From Ruegeria sp. R13_0 (GTDB lineage: Bacteria > Pseudomonadota > Alphaproteobacteria > Rhodobacterales > Rhodobacteraceae): 64,000 nucleotides of DNA. Positions 26,368 through 35,171 of this stretch are shown here, one piece after another. The notes below the pieces were generated by a model. It was given only the letters and a program-made list of their open reading frames with translations, ran no database searches and had not been told where the DNA came from. Position 1 is the stretch's first letter. Each line of letters begins with the position of its first letter. Where the stretch lies: positions 1 through 64,000 of the forward strand of contig NZ_JAGHRB010000018.1 in the NCBI RefSeq assembly GCF_017743995.1. The letters are read 5' to 3'. The position numbers and the translations under genes were made by a program.

Positions 26368-26901
26368 ATGCAACCTGTAATTTATGACGTGGCCGTCTCT
26401 ATAGACGGCTATATCGCTGGCTTAGACGGCGATGTATCCTTGTTCGCCCATCACGGGCCTGTCGTTGACGACTACCAAAGCAGACTAGCCACCTATTCGA
26501 CTGCGATAATGGGTCGGCAAACCTATGAGTTCGGCTATCGATTTGGTCTGGAACCAGGACAAAACCCCTACCCCAATATGAAAACGTTTGTCGTTTCCGA
26601 CACTCTGAAACTGCCTAACGATCGTGCGATAGATGTCCTTCAGGGCGAAACAGCTTTGGCCCTTTGTCAACTGAAAACGGATGCTGCCGGCCCAATCTAT
26701 CTTTGCGGTGGTGGAGAGTTTGCAGGTTACCTTCTGGAGCTCAACTTGATCGACAAGCTGGTTCTCAAACGCGCGCCTATCATTCTGGGAGAAGGCACGC
26801 GTCTATTCGGCAGAACCCGGTCGAAGCTGGCCTTTGCTCACACTGGAACCAAAAACTACGACGGTGGATATGTGCTTCAGCAGTTCGACTTGGTTGGTTG
26901 A
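26368..26901 (+). CDS. RibD C-terminal/dihydrofolate-reductase-like protein
   Basis: NADPH-dependent reductase fold of 177 residues. YDVAVSIDGYIAGLDGD at the N-terminus, IMGRQTYEFG, and IYLCGGGEFAGYLLE with the glycine-rich nucleotide loop are the features of the RibD_C/YyaP group. These are relatives of folate or riboflavin reductases with unknown substrates. ATG 26368, preceded by CGGAG, is preferred to one eight codons upstream. A strong terminator follows. Confidence 0.85.
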   Translation: MQPVIYDVAVSIDGYIAGLDGDVSLFAHHGPVVDDYQSRLATYSTAIMGRQTYEFGYRFGLEPGQNPYPNMKTFVVSDTLKLPNDRAIDVLQGETALALCQLKTDAAGPIYLCGGGEFAGYLLELNLIDKLVLKRAPIILGEGTRLFGRTRSKLAFAHTGTKNYDGGYVLQQFDLVG

Positions 26902-26908
26902 TTCAGAA

Positions 26909-26940
26909 GCGCGGCGGTATCTCTACCGCCGCGCGTTTTT
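26909..26940 (+). terminator. Intrinsic terminator after the RibD-like gene
   Basis: An 11-base stem GCGCGGCGGTA (26909-26919) pairs with TACCGCCGCGC (26924-26934) across a four-base loop and is followed by GTTTTT. It begins eight bases after the stop codon of the reductase gene. Confidence 0.88.
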
Positions 26941-27018
26941 CAGAGACTACGGACAAATCCCAATTTGCTTTACTGGAATTACCTCTACGTTGAGGAAACA
27001 AGTCGCCAAAACACCCGC

Positions 27019-27399
27019 TTAAGCGTAATGCGCGATCCCATTGCCGAGGGACCAATTTTCTTTGACGCCCTCCAGGACGTTAACAAAAACGTCTTCCGAA
27101 CGTATGCCGGGGTTCTCGGCCAAAATATCGACGACCCTTTGGTAGAAGGCCTTCTTTTGCTCTGACGTCCTGCTGTTCATTGCACTGAGTTGGATCAGCA
27201 CAAGGTCGTCGCTGCGGTCTATCCCAAGATACGATGCCCCATACCTGAAGTTCGCAGCATCGTGCTCGGTGATAAGCATGAACTGATCATCTTCTGGCAC
27301 GCTGAACGTCTCTCGCATTGCCAGATAGAGGCCGTCGAAAATTGCTTGTCGATAGGTCTCAGATTTCCCGGACCGGAGTGAAATGTGGACCAATGGCAT
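27019..27399 (-). CDS. Tautomerase family protein
   Basis: Tautomerase-superfamily protein of 126 residues, with the catalytic Pro right after the initiator Met (MPLVHISLRSGKS), which becomes the N-terminal residue after Met removal. The EDDQFMLITEHD and VFVNVLEGVKENWSLG strands fit the long-form members. Substrates are typically alpha-keto acids or their enols. It is divergent from the LysR gene at 27490, with a 90-base AT-rich region between, so that regulator is the likely controller. Confidence 0.85.
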   Translation of the reverse strand: MPLVHISLRSGKSETYRQAIFDGLYLAMRETFSVPEDDQFMLITEHDAANFRYGASYLGIDRSDDLVLIQLSAMNSRTSEQKKAFYQRVVDILAENPGIRSEDVFVNVLEGVKENWSLGNGIAHYA

Positions 27400-27489
27400 A
27401 GGACACCTCTCAAGTTAACCCTTGCGTAAAAAATTAGTCCGTCTCTATAAATAAAGAAACGCAATGTTTGCTTATATATATCATAAGTA

Positions 27490-28353
27490 ATGTTAATGAT
27501 GGAAAAACACCTCGACCTGGATGCGGTACAAGCCTTTGTGCTTATTGCGGAACTTGGCAGTTTTACACGCGCCGCCGAGGCAACGCACATGACGCAGGCT
27601 GCGATCAGCTTGAAGCTAAAGCGGCTTGAGGAACGGCTTGATTGTCGGTTGGTGGAACGAACACCCCGGCATGTCCAACTCTCCTCGAAAGGAGAAGCCT
27701 TTCTGCGCCACGCGCGAGAGTTGTTGGCTGCACATGACCAGGCATGTGCGGTCTTCAGCCCTGAAAGGCAGCGGGTCGTTATCGGCATTAGCGATCACGT
27801 GGCGGGGCCGGAACTGCCAACACTGATTGCCCGAATGAATACACAAGATCCTCAGCTTCTGATTGAGATTCGCATTGGATCCTCAGGGGACCTTCTGCAA
27901 GCCTATGACCGCCGGGAACTGGATGCAGCAATTGTTCGTCTGAACGTTGGTCGAAGTGACGGTGACCTGATCGCCGAAGAACAATTCGGTTGGTTCGCAT
28001 CGCCGAAATGGCAGTCGCGTGCTGGTGAGCCGCTCCCGTTGGTGACTCTTGCCGAGCCCTGTGGTGTTCGGGTGTTGGCCGGGCAAATTCTCGATGACGC
28101 AGGTATTTCATGGACCGAAGCGTTTGTGGGCGGTGGTGTCGCAGCTGTGTCGGCGGCCGTTACTGCCGGGTTGGGTGTGTCAGCTTTATCCAAGAGGATG
28201 CTGCCTATGGGGGCAAAGGATATTGGGAGAGAACTTGGGCTGCCTGACCTGCCGCGACTACCGGTTTTGCTACACACAAGGATCACCCAAGGCAGACCTA
28301 AAGAAGCAATCTTTGCGCTGAAAGCGGCGTACCGAAGCTCAATTCTTAGCTAG
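27490..28353 (+). CDS. LysR family transcriptional regulator (ArgP-like head)
   Basis: Regulator of 287 residues. LDLDAVQAFVLIAELGSFTR and MTQAAISLKLKRLEERLDCR form the winged helix. The effector domain (IGISDHVAGPELPTLIARMN, RELDAAIVRLN) is of the LysR periplasmic-binding type. Several in-frame ATGs (27490, 27496, 27499) make the exact start uncertain. It is divergent from the tautomerase gene, its presumed target. Confidence 0.88.
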   Translation: MLMMEKHLDLDAVQAFVLIAELGSFTRAAEATHMTQAAISLKLKRLEERLDCRLVERTPRHVQLSSKGEAFLRHARELLAAHDQACAVFSPERQRVVIGISDHVAGPELPTLIARMNTQDPQLLIEIRIGSSGDLLQAYDRRELDAAIVRLNVGRSDGDLIAEEQFGWFASPKWQSRAGEPLPLVTLAEPCGVRVLAGQILDDAGISWTEAFVGGGVAAVSAAVTAGLGVSALSKRMLPMGAKDIGRELGLPDLPRLPVLLHTRITQGRPKEAIFALKAAYRSSILS

Positions 28354-28415
28354 CACGACCAACTCCCTTAAGTTGGTTGCGGATTCGGCTGCAGTGACAT
28401 TCATAGAGCCCATCG

Positions 28416-29666
28416 CTAGTTCGACCAAACCGCGACCGCTGTCAACAATAACGCCAACCCCACAAGCGCCTGCAAAACAGTGCCGGCCGTGAGAATGCGG
28501 ATCGCCCGCGCCTCACCTGACACATCCTCCAACGCATCGCGGCGCACAAGCCAGTAATAGCTGTCGTTAGGTAAGATCGCGATGAAGGAGCCGAGACAGA
28601 TCGCCAGTACAGCGGCAATGGGATCAACCCCGCTGGCGGCCACAATGGGTGCAGCCACGGGCGCAACAGCAGCGAACGTTGCCATGGAAGAGCCTTGTGC
28701 CAATTTGAAGAGCGCCGTGAGCACAAATAGCGCTGTCAGTGTGGCCAGCCCGGTTCCAGAAGGCACCAGTTGATCGAGCGAAACCAAGCCGGTCAAAATT
28801 GTGCCAAAAGCGCTGGCGGCACCGATGACCAATAAAAGCGAGCCGGTACGACGCACGGCGCTATCAAGGCACTCACGGCGTTGGGCAGCAGGCGTTTGCA
28901 GCAAAGCAAGGATTGCGGCCACCAGCAAAGCGCCTTTTGGCATGATCAGAAATTCAATCGCTCCAATCCCGGTCTGTCCCACAAACCCGCCAAGAATAAG
29001 TAATGCCGTCATGGCCACAAAAGGTGCGAAAGTAAGGAAAAGACGTTTATTCGAGGGTTCTGTTGTTCCAACGTCCTTACTCGGCGCTTGACGGAAAGTC
29101 ATGCGCCCCCAGATGACGCCGACGATCCAAACCGGCACAGCCAGCAACACGCCTAACAAAAGCAGCATCACAGGCTGCATCGTTTCAGCAATCGTTGCAC
29201 CCAAACCTGCCGCAACGATCAAAGGTCCCGCAGGATAAATCAGCTTGAACCCGGTGTAGGCCCCAAAGGCCAGATCCAACTTGAAACGGCCCGCCGCCGG
29301 CGCAAGAGCGGCATAGGCCGTGTCAGGGCATATCATACCTGCGCCTGCAACCGGCGAGGCGAGTGCTGCTGTCCTCCCTGCCGCCTCCGACGCAACGTTT
29401 TGCTGTGACAAGGCAGCAGCCAGCGTGAATGACGGCAACAAAATCAGTGCGAACTCGCCAAGGGCGCGCCCAAAGCCGCGGTTGAATGCTGCAATCGTGT
29501 CCACTGCACCCATTCCGCCACCAAAGGCCAGCAGGAGCGCTAGGACGACCATCCAAACGACAAGCGGCAGATCGGGAGTCCACCGTGAGCCAACAGAGTT
29601 TGCGGAAGGTGAAGTTGTTGTATCAGCCATTTCGATGAACGCACCTGTAAGATAATTCCCAGTCAT
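28416..29666 (-). CDS. GntP-type permease (gluconate/organic acid transporter family)
   Basis: Integral membrane protein of 416 residues with at least ten hydrophobic helices. The GGGMGAVDTIAAFNRGFGRA opening and the TALFKLAQGSSMATFAAVAP helix with an N-S-rich substrate region fit the GntP/ion-transporter superfamily. An internal ATG at 29630 is an alternative start, as neither has a clear ribosome binding site. It is divergent from a GcvA-like LysR gene at 29716. Substrate unknown, likely a hydroxy or keto acid. Confidence 0.78.
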   Translation of the reverse strand: MTGNYLTGAFIEMADTTTSPSANSVGSRWTPDLPLVVWMVVLALLLAFGGGMGAVDTIAAFNRGFGRALGEFALILLPSFTLAAALSQQNVASEAAGRTAALASPVAGAGMICPDTAYAALAPAAGRFKLDLAFGAYTGFKLIYPAGPLIVAAGLGATIAETMQPVMLLLLGVLLAVPVWIVGVIWGRMTFRQAPSKDVGTTEPSNKRLFLTFAPFVAMTALLILGGFVGQTGIGAIEFLIMPKGALLVAAILALLQTPAAQRRECLDSAVRRTGSLLLVIGAASAFGTILTGLVSLDQLVPSGTGLATLTALFVLTALFKLAQGSSMATFAAVAPVAAPIVAASGVDPIAAVLAICLGSFIAILPNDSYYWLVRRDALEDVSGEARAIRILTAGTVLQALVGLALLLTAVAVWSN

Positions 29667-29694
29667 GCTACGACGTCCCTAGGAGCATACATAA

Positions 29695-29706
29695 TGAGAA
29701 AACTCA
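29695..29706. promoter_or_regulatory. Short palindrome between permease and LysR genes
   Basis: TGAG-AAAA-CTCA lies in a 49-base divergent gap, 9 bases ahead of the LysR start. A repressor bound here would cover both promoters. The site resembles the ATGAGAACTC core of the repeated motif near 37681 and 40013. Confidence 0.4.
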
Positions 29707-29715
29707 CCTATCATC

Positions 29716-30627
29716 ATGCGTAAAACTCATGCAAAGCCCCCGCTAAGATCCCTGCAGGTTTTTGAAGCAGCGGCCCGTTGCGGAAACTTCACGGCCGCAG
29801 GCGAAGAACTGGGCATTACCCAGAGCGGGGTTTCGAGGCAGATCTCAGACCTCGAAGCAACGTTAGGCATCAAACTCTTCACCCGAAAAGGGGCTCAGGT
29901 ATCTGCCACATCCGCCGGACAGCGGCTCGCGGAACAACTCGCCCAGGCATTGACCCAGATAAGGTCAGCCGTAGATGAGGCTACAGGGTCCGATAAAGTT
30001 GTGACGCTTTCGATGTTACCCTCCGTGGCGACACGCTGGTTTGCGCCTCGCCTAGGTCGTTTTATGGCTGCGCACCCAGAAATTGACCTTCGGATAACGG
30101 CATCTCGACATTTGGTCGACTTTGCTGCCGAAGGCATCGATGCAGCCATCCGATACAGTCAGTCGCCGTCTCCGGACTTAACGACAACAAAACTGGCCGA
30201 CGAGAAGATCTGCCCTGTCTGCACGCCAGGCTATGCCCAACAACTTGGCTTGACGGAACCAGATGATCTATCAGGCGCCACACTTTTGCATGGAGATATT
30301 CCCGAGAACTGGGAGGCATGGTTTCATGCGGCGGGCTGCACCAAACCACCCCAATCGGGTCCGAGATTGGCTGACGACACCGCAATTTTGCAAGCCGCGC
30401 TTGACCACCAAGGAGTGGCGCTTGGACGTTCTTGGCTGGTTGCTGACGATATTGCCCATGGCCGCCTCATCGCGCCATTCGAGACGCATCTAAAGGCGAG
30501 CCATTCGTATTGGTTCGTTTATCCAAAATCGCGCGAACCGACCGAAGCGATCCTCTCAGTTCAGGCTTGGGCGATTGAGATGTTCGAAGTAGGTGATCAA
30601 GATGGATCGGAAACTGAAACAACTTAG
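29716..30627 (+). CDS. LysR family regulator, GcvA-like
   Basis: Regulator of 303 residues. The head reads PPLRSLQVFEAAARCGNFTA and ITQSGVSRQISDLEATLGIK. The effector domain shows SMLPSVATRWFAPRLGRF and HQGVALGRSWL, as in GcvA relatives. It is divergent from the GntP-type permease, which it probably controls in response to the transported compound. Confidence 0.9.
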   Translation: MRKTHAKPPLRSLQVFEAAARCGNFTAAGEELGITQSGVSRQISDLEATLGIKLFTRKGAQVSATSAGQRLAEQLAQALTQIRSAVDEATGSDKVVTLSMLPSVATRWFAPRLGRFMAAHPEIDLRITASRHLVDFAAEGIDAAIRYSQSPSPDLTTTKLADEKICPVCTPGYAQQLGLTEPDDLSGATLLHGDIPENWEAWFHAAGCTKPPQSGPRLADDTAILQAALDHQGVALGRSWLVADDIAHGRLIAPFETHLKASHSYWFVYPKSREPTEAILSVQAWAIEMFEVGDQDGSETETT

Positions 30628-30778
30628 CTTGATTGATGCCGTCTCCGGCGACAGTGACCGGCCAGCCAAAGGGTGGGGCCCCTGGATCGCCAGCCCCATC
30701 TGCTTTCGGGACTGGCGTTGGAAGAGTGAAGCGGTAAATTCGGCACGGTCTTGCTAAAGAACTCCCGCCTCGCTCGAC
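30628..30778. other. Intergenic region
   Basis: Nothing recognised between two converging genes. Stop codons occur in all frames. Confidence 0.35.
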
Positions 30779-31000
30779 CTAGGCGATGTCATAGTGGACG
30801 ATTTCTACGAACTCGTCTGCCTCGTCGCGGTCAGACGTGGGAAACGGATAAGGCGAGTCCGGATCCCAATCATCGGTTCCGCCCGTTCCTCCATCATCGC
30901 TGTCGTCGTCGTCACCATCAGGTGCACGTGAGACGTCTTCATCATCAAAAATGAAGAAGTCTTCAGAGCGAGGGTTCACCAGGTTTCTCTCAGTTGACAT
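30779..31000 (-). CDS. Small highly acidic hypothetical protein (73 aa)
   Basis: Not recognised. After a polar N-terminus (MSTERNLVNPRSEDFFIFDD) comes an acidic run DGDDDDSDDGGTGGTDDWDP and the end ADEFVEIVHYDIA. The composition recalls the acidic linkers of the RTX protein at 23226, including its aromatic-acidic VHYD/WD steps. The ATG at 31000 with GGAG just upstream is a good start and is preferred to an upstream in-frame one. No signal peptide. Possibly a calcium-binding or phase-forming peptide; no function is claimed. Confidence 0.5.
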   Translation of the reverse strand: MSTERNLVNPRSEDFFIFDDEDVSRAPDGDDDDSDDGGTGGTDDWDPDSPYPFPTSDRDEADEFVEIVHYDIA

Positions 31001-31422
31001 TTTATTCTCCAAACCAATCACACACATTTTGACCACACCTGCTGGTGGCCAATCGGTTCCGAATAATGCCCGACGCGTTTCGTTGATTTCATGCTAAAAG
31101 ACTTGGTTTCAACGTTTTTTGGCAGTGTTAGGAACCGAGTTTTAGTGTATGAGCTTCCGACGCCATTGAAATCGCCATCTGCGCATTAGGAATCTGCAAA
31201 TATGCAGCTTGGTTTTAGTACTACCTGTGCGATCCCTTGAAAGGTCTTCGATTTGAGTGGTTTATGCCACAGCCGAGTGTTGCAACAGACAGCGTCTTGA
31301 AACAGTTTTGCGAACAAAAAGCAAACGAACGCGCGTGTCGCTTAGCTTCCGGGTTCAGAACTCACACCGGTGCCGTCAGCACAAATTCGAACCAGTCCCT
31401 GTTTGACCAGTGACGGTGTCCT
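31001..31422. other. Gene-free region
   Basis: Roughly 420 bases without a supported gene. TGTTGCAACAGACAG at about 31282-31296 resembles the terminal CTGTTGCAA of IS6 elements, and may be an old end of the dead IS6 copy that follows. This is only suggestive. Confidence 0.35.
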
Positions 31423-32134
31423 TCATTCCATGCCAAGTTCGCGCCACTCGGCAAGAGCGGCGCTACGTGTCAGCTTGAAGGTGTCCGGGCTGGTGAGCAA
31501 TCGCTCCTGGTTGAAATGGTTAAGAACGGAGGAATGAACGGCGGCAAATTTCTATAAGCTTCGCATACGCCTTAAACGCTGCATCGCGCGTTCGCGCCGT
31601 CGAAAAGGAAGGTGCGAATTCTCCACGCGGTTGTTGAGCCACCTGCCCGTCTGCTGTTTTTTGGTAGTGCCAAGCTCTCTGAGCGCAGCTCTGTATGGGG
31701 CGAAGCGATCAGTGACGACGGTTTCCGCTTTATCGTGTCGCTTCATCAATTTCCTGAGGAATTTCAATGCCGCCTGCTCGTTTCGACGGTTGGTAACGAT
31801 TGCTTCCAGCACTTCGCCCTCATGATCGACGGCCCCCCAAATAATGCTGTTTGCCATTCACATTCATAAGAACCTCGTCCACATGCCACCTCTGTTCGCA
31901 GTATGCTCTCAATTGCTGAATACGTTTACTTCGGAACTCAGAAGCAAACGCCGGGCCAAACCTGTTCCACCAATACCGGACAGTGTCGTGACCGACGTCG
32001 ATGCCTCGCTCGTGCAACAAATCTTCTACATTCCGAAGCGAACGCGGGAAACCGAGGTACAACGTCCCTGCAAGGCGGATGATTTCAGGACTGGTTGTAA
32101 AGCAACAGAACGAGGAGGGTATGGTCATGGGCAA
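31423..32134 (-). pseudogene. IS6-family transposase pseudogene
   Basis: Reads as an IS6 DDE transposase: SPEIIRLAGTLYLGFPRSLR, NVEDLLHERGIDVGHDTVRY, WHVDEVLMNVNGKQHYLG (first catalytic Asp), VVTDRFAPYRAALRELG (second Asp) and NNRVENSHLPFRRRERAMQR (Glu). A frameshift of one or two bases near 31840 and an in-frame TAG at about 31555, where the family has KFAAVHSS continuing, disable it. A GCTTAEWRE-like tail continues to 31423. Clear terminal repeats were not found. Confidence 0.85.
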
Positions 32135-32207
32135 AAGCTACGAAGCCGCCCTGCCCCGCTCAAGCAAAGTTAATCTGACAAGACCTTCGAATTGTCGGGC
32201 TTTCGTC

Positions 32208-34253
32208 CTAAAGGCCCTGAACCAGCCTGCTTGCGTCGAACAGGGCAGCGTGGAGATTTCTACTAGTGACCGCATCGCCAAACCGGACAAGATCAAAGGT
32301 GGCTGAAGGATTCATATGTGGAAACTTCATTTCTCCCTTCGTGAACTTCCTTTGATCGAACTGCCCTGCATTGCGAGATTGATCCAGAAGCTCAAAAAAG
32401 AGCTCATCCATTGGCGTACAACCTGACTCGACAACTACATGATCAAAGGTCTGTTGCGTCAGAGACCCCGACAACGTGTTTCGAAGATGCACGGTTTTGC
32501 GGTTTCCATCTGGCTCAATTCGATCCACTTCAACATTGGTAATGAAGCGGACGCCTTTCTCATACAGATGTTTCATGGCGACCGATTGGGTCGTAGGTCC
32601 CAATTCTGTAAGAGGACGAGTATCTGGAGTGGCGAATGAAAGCTGCGCGCTATGATCACCAATCAAATCGGCGGTGACCAAAGCTGGTTGATCTCCAAGC
32701 ATGTCCCACAACAGCACGTCACCAGATAGCCGTATACGACCGCCGAGCACATCCCATGAAGAATGTGCAAGATCACTCCCCTCGAAAGCGGGTCCAGACG
32801 ACCATCCTCCAGTCGCGATAACGACCAAATCGGGATTGGTAGCCAGGATGTCTTCCGCTTCGGCATAGGCGGCGAGATGCACCCTTGCCGAAGAAAACTC
32901 GACCTCTTGAACCAACCAGTCGAGAACGCCTTCGAGCTGTCGTCTTACCGTTCCCTTGCTTGCCAGGATGAGTTGACCGCCAAGTCTGTCGGCGGCCTCA
33001 AACAATTCCACATCGTGACCAGCTTCGGCGGCAAGGCGAGCAGTCTCCAGCCCGCATGGGCCGCCACCGACAACCACAATCTTTTTGGGATTGGACCTGG
33101 GTAGAAGACGATGTTGCAGAAAACTTTCCCGACCTGTGACTGCATTCTGGCCACATACCGCGTCTTTACCCTGATTCACACGATCCACGCAGTATCCCAG
33201 ACCGACACAGGGCCTGATCCGGTTTTCCTGACCCGAAGATATTTTTTGAACCAGATGTGGGTCGGCCATATGCGCTCGGGTCATGCCAACCAGATCGACC
33301 ATTCCTTCCTGCACTGCGAAACGCGCGGTAGCGAGGTCGTTGATGCCCCCAGCGTGAAGGATCGGCAAATCGACCGCTGCTCTTATCTGTTGAGCGACTT
33401 TCAGATCCCGTGCCGAAGGCAGACCCATCGGCGGCACCCAACCCGCCAATCCTAGATCGTCATAAGGTGCGCCAGCCAGAATATTCAGAAACTCCACTTG
33501 TCCGGTCTGTTCCAGACGCCTTGCGATCTCGACGCACTCAGCGGCGGTCAGACCGCCGTCGATCAACTCATCTCCCGTAATGCGCATGCCAACAATGAAC
33601 TCAGACCCCACCTTGGCGCGGACCGCATCCAGAACCTCAAACGTCAGGCGCAATCGATTTTCGAGGGAACCGCCATAGGCGTCAGTTCTATCGTTGACCA
33701 AAGGTGACAGAAATTGGCCTAGGAGGTGGGAGTGCGACAGGATTTCGATACCATCAAACCCGCCTTCCTTACAGCGCCGGGCCCCCTCGGCAAAATCCAG
33801 AACGATCCGGTCAAGATCGCCTTTTTCAGCAGTCTTTGGCACCGCACGGTGAGCCCGTTCCCGCCGCCCGGACGGACCAACGACGGGTAGCCAATCTCCT
33901 GTATCCCAGCCCGTGCGCCGCCCCATATGAGTGATTTGGCACATGATTGCTGCGCCATGTGCCTTGACCCCGGTCGTGAGCTTATTGAACCAGGGGATAA
34001 TGGTATCGTCCCCTGCGTAGAGCTGCCCAAAGACAGAGGGACTGTCGAGCGCGACGTTGGTTGATCCGCCGATCATTGTCAGAGCGATACCACCTTTGGC
34101 TTTTTCTTCGTGGTAGAGACGGTATCGGTCTTTTGGATGACCATCTTCCGCGTAGGCTGGTGCATGTGCCGTGCTGATCACCCGGTTGCGCAGGTGCAAG
34201 TGCTTCAGCTTGAACGGTTGAAGCAGTGGGTCTGAAGGGGTTTGCCTGTCCAT
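32208..34253 (-). CDS. NADH:flavin oxidoreductase, TMADH/2,4-dienoyl-CoA-reductase type
   Basis: Flavoprotein of 681 residues. Residues 10-350 are the old-yellow-enzyme TIM barrel (QITHMGRRTGWDTGDWLP, YGGSLENRLRLTFEVLDAV). A cysteine stretch follows, CVGLGYCVDRVNQGKDAVC, where the usual 4Fe-4S set is C-x2-C-x3-C-x11-C; here the second position is Leu, so a canonical cluster is doubtful. The rest is a two-dinucleotide-binding region (IVVVGGGPCGLETARLAAEA). Relatives include N-methylproline and trimethylamine demethylating enzymes. It lies 17 bases after the hydrolase, in one operon. Substrate unknown, perhaps a methylated amine. Confidence 0.85.
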   Translation of the reverse strand: MDRQTPSDPLLQPFKLKHLHLRNRVISTAHAPAYAEDGHPKDRYRLYHEEKAKGGIALTMIGGSTNVALDSPSVFGQLYAGDDTIIPWFNKLTTGVKAHGAAIMCQITHMGRRTGWDTGDWLPVVGPSGRRERAHRAVPKTAEKGDLDRIVLDFAEGARRCKEGGFDGIEILSHSHLLGQFLSPLVNDRTDAYGGSLENRLRLTFEVLDAVRAKVGSEFIVGMRITGDELIDGGLTAAECVEIARRLEQTGQVEFLNILAGAPYDDLGLAGWVPPMGLPSARDLKVAQQIRAAVDLPILHAGGINDLATARFAVQEGMVDLVGMTRAHMADPHLVQKISSGQENRIRPCVGLGYCVDRVNQGKDAVCGQNAVTGRESFLQHRLLPRSNPKKIVVVGGGPCGLETARLAAEAGHDVELFEAADRLGGQLILASKGTVRRQLEGVLDWLVQEVEFSSARVHLAAYAEAEDILATNPDLVVIATGGWSSGPAFEGSDLAHSSWDVLGGRIRLSGDVLLWDMLGDQPALVTADLIGDHSAQLSFATPDTRPLTELGPTTQSVAMKHLYEKGVRFITNVEVDRIEPDGNRKTVHLRNTLSGSLTQQTFDHVVVESGCTPMDELFFELLDQSRNAGQFDQRKFTKGEMKFPHMNPSATFDLVRFGDAVTSRNLHAALFDASRLVQGL

Positions 34254-34270
34254 CGCTGCCGACTTTCGAG

Positions 34271-35083
34271 CTATTGGCTGTGCTGAAACATAGCAGCAAC
34301 GATGGCTTCTGGCGCGTCCTCTTGAACCAGATGTCCAGCGTCTGGGATCACCGTGATCTGGCCGTCAGTCAGCATACCTGCTAATTTGTGGCCGCGTTCC
34401 AGGGGAATCCACTCGTCCTTTTCACCCCAGAGCAATGTGGTGGGACAATCCAGTAACGCATACTGGCTCTCGACCTCATCGGTGTATTTCTGATCCATCT
34501 GTGCAATCTGACGATAGAAAGCTGGCTGCCCCACCTCGCCCTTCCAAGGTGCCATGTAGACTTGTAGCGCTTCCTTTGTAAGCATTTTGTGCGCGGCACT
34601 TTGCAGATAGGCCCGTAAAAGCGCGTCATGGGCATAGGCTGGAAGACCCGCAAAAGCGGCCTCATACTGTCTGACATGAGCAACGAATGGCGATCCCCAC
34701 GGGGCGACCGCGACTGGGTCAAAGATCGTCATGCGCTTATATCTGCGGTCATTCAGATAGTAGGCCCGCAAAGCGGTCGCGCCGCCGAAATCATGACACA
34801 GGATTTCAGGGCGATCCAAATCCCAATGGTTGAACATGGCAGCCAGAAGGTCGTTCTGAACAGCCAGAGACACATCCTGATTGTCTGCTTTCTCCGAAAG
34901 GCCATAGCCAATCAAATCAAAAAAGTAAACGGTCCATCGTTGGGCCAATAACGGTGCGATCCGCCGCCAGACCTGTGACGAGAACGGGGTTCCATGCACC
35001 AGTACGAGTGGATCCCCAGTTCCTATTTTCCCCCAGGCAACAGACTGTCCTTTGTGATCGTATCGTTCGGATAGCGATAGCAT
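34271..35083 (-). CDS. Alpha/beta hydrolase
   Basis: Hydrolase of 270 residues. LVLVHGTPFSSQVWRRI gives the HG oxyanion loop, and the nucleophile elbow LCHDFGG has Asp, as in epoxide hydrolases and haloalkane dehalogenases, not Ser as in esterases. LLWGEKDEWIP and IPDAGHLVQEDAPE supply the acid and base. It begins the minus-strand operon with the flavin oxidoreductase and shares a promoter with the CGNR regulator gene at 35172. The exact substrate cannot be told. Confidence 0.85.
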   Translation of the reverse strand: MLSLSERYDHKGQSVAWGKIGTGDPLVLVHGTPFSSQVWRRIAPLLAQRWTVYFFDLIGYGLSEKADNQDVSLAVQNDLLAAMFNHWDLDRPEILCHDFGGATALRAYYLNDRRYKRMTIFDPVAVAPWGSPFVAHVRQYEAAFAGLPAYAHDALLRAYLQSAAHKMLTKEALQVYMAPWKGEVGQPAFYRQIAQMDQKYTDEVESQYALLDCPTTLLWGEKDEWIPLERGHKLAGMLTDGQITVIPDAGHLVQEDAPEAIVAAMFQHSQ

Positions 35084-35118
35084 GGCAATTTTCCTGTAAT
35101 GCTTTATGATGAATAAGT

Positions 35119-35147
35119 GGTTACATCAATTTCCGTTGATTGTAACC
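35119..35147. promoter_or_regulatory. Near-perfect inverted repeat between the hydrolase operon and the CGNR regulator
   Basis: GGTTACATCAA (35119-35129) faces TTGATTGTAACC (35136-35147) across a six-base spacer, with one unpaired T. Another GGGGTTAC half copy lies at about 35163-35170. The repeat is central to the 88-base divergent gap and is likely the operator of the CGNR protein. Confidence 0.6.
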
Positions 35148-35171
35148 TAATATTTTAACTATGGGGTTACT

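Noticed and set aside
31285..31299. TGTTGCAACAGACAG as the terminal repeat of the dead IS6 copy
   Set aside because: It resembles an IS6 end but no matching partner was found beyond 32134, so the element limits are left open.
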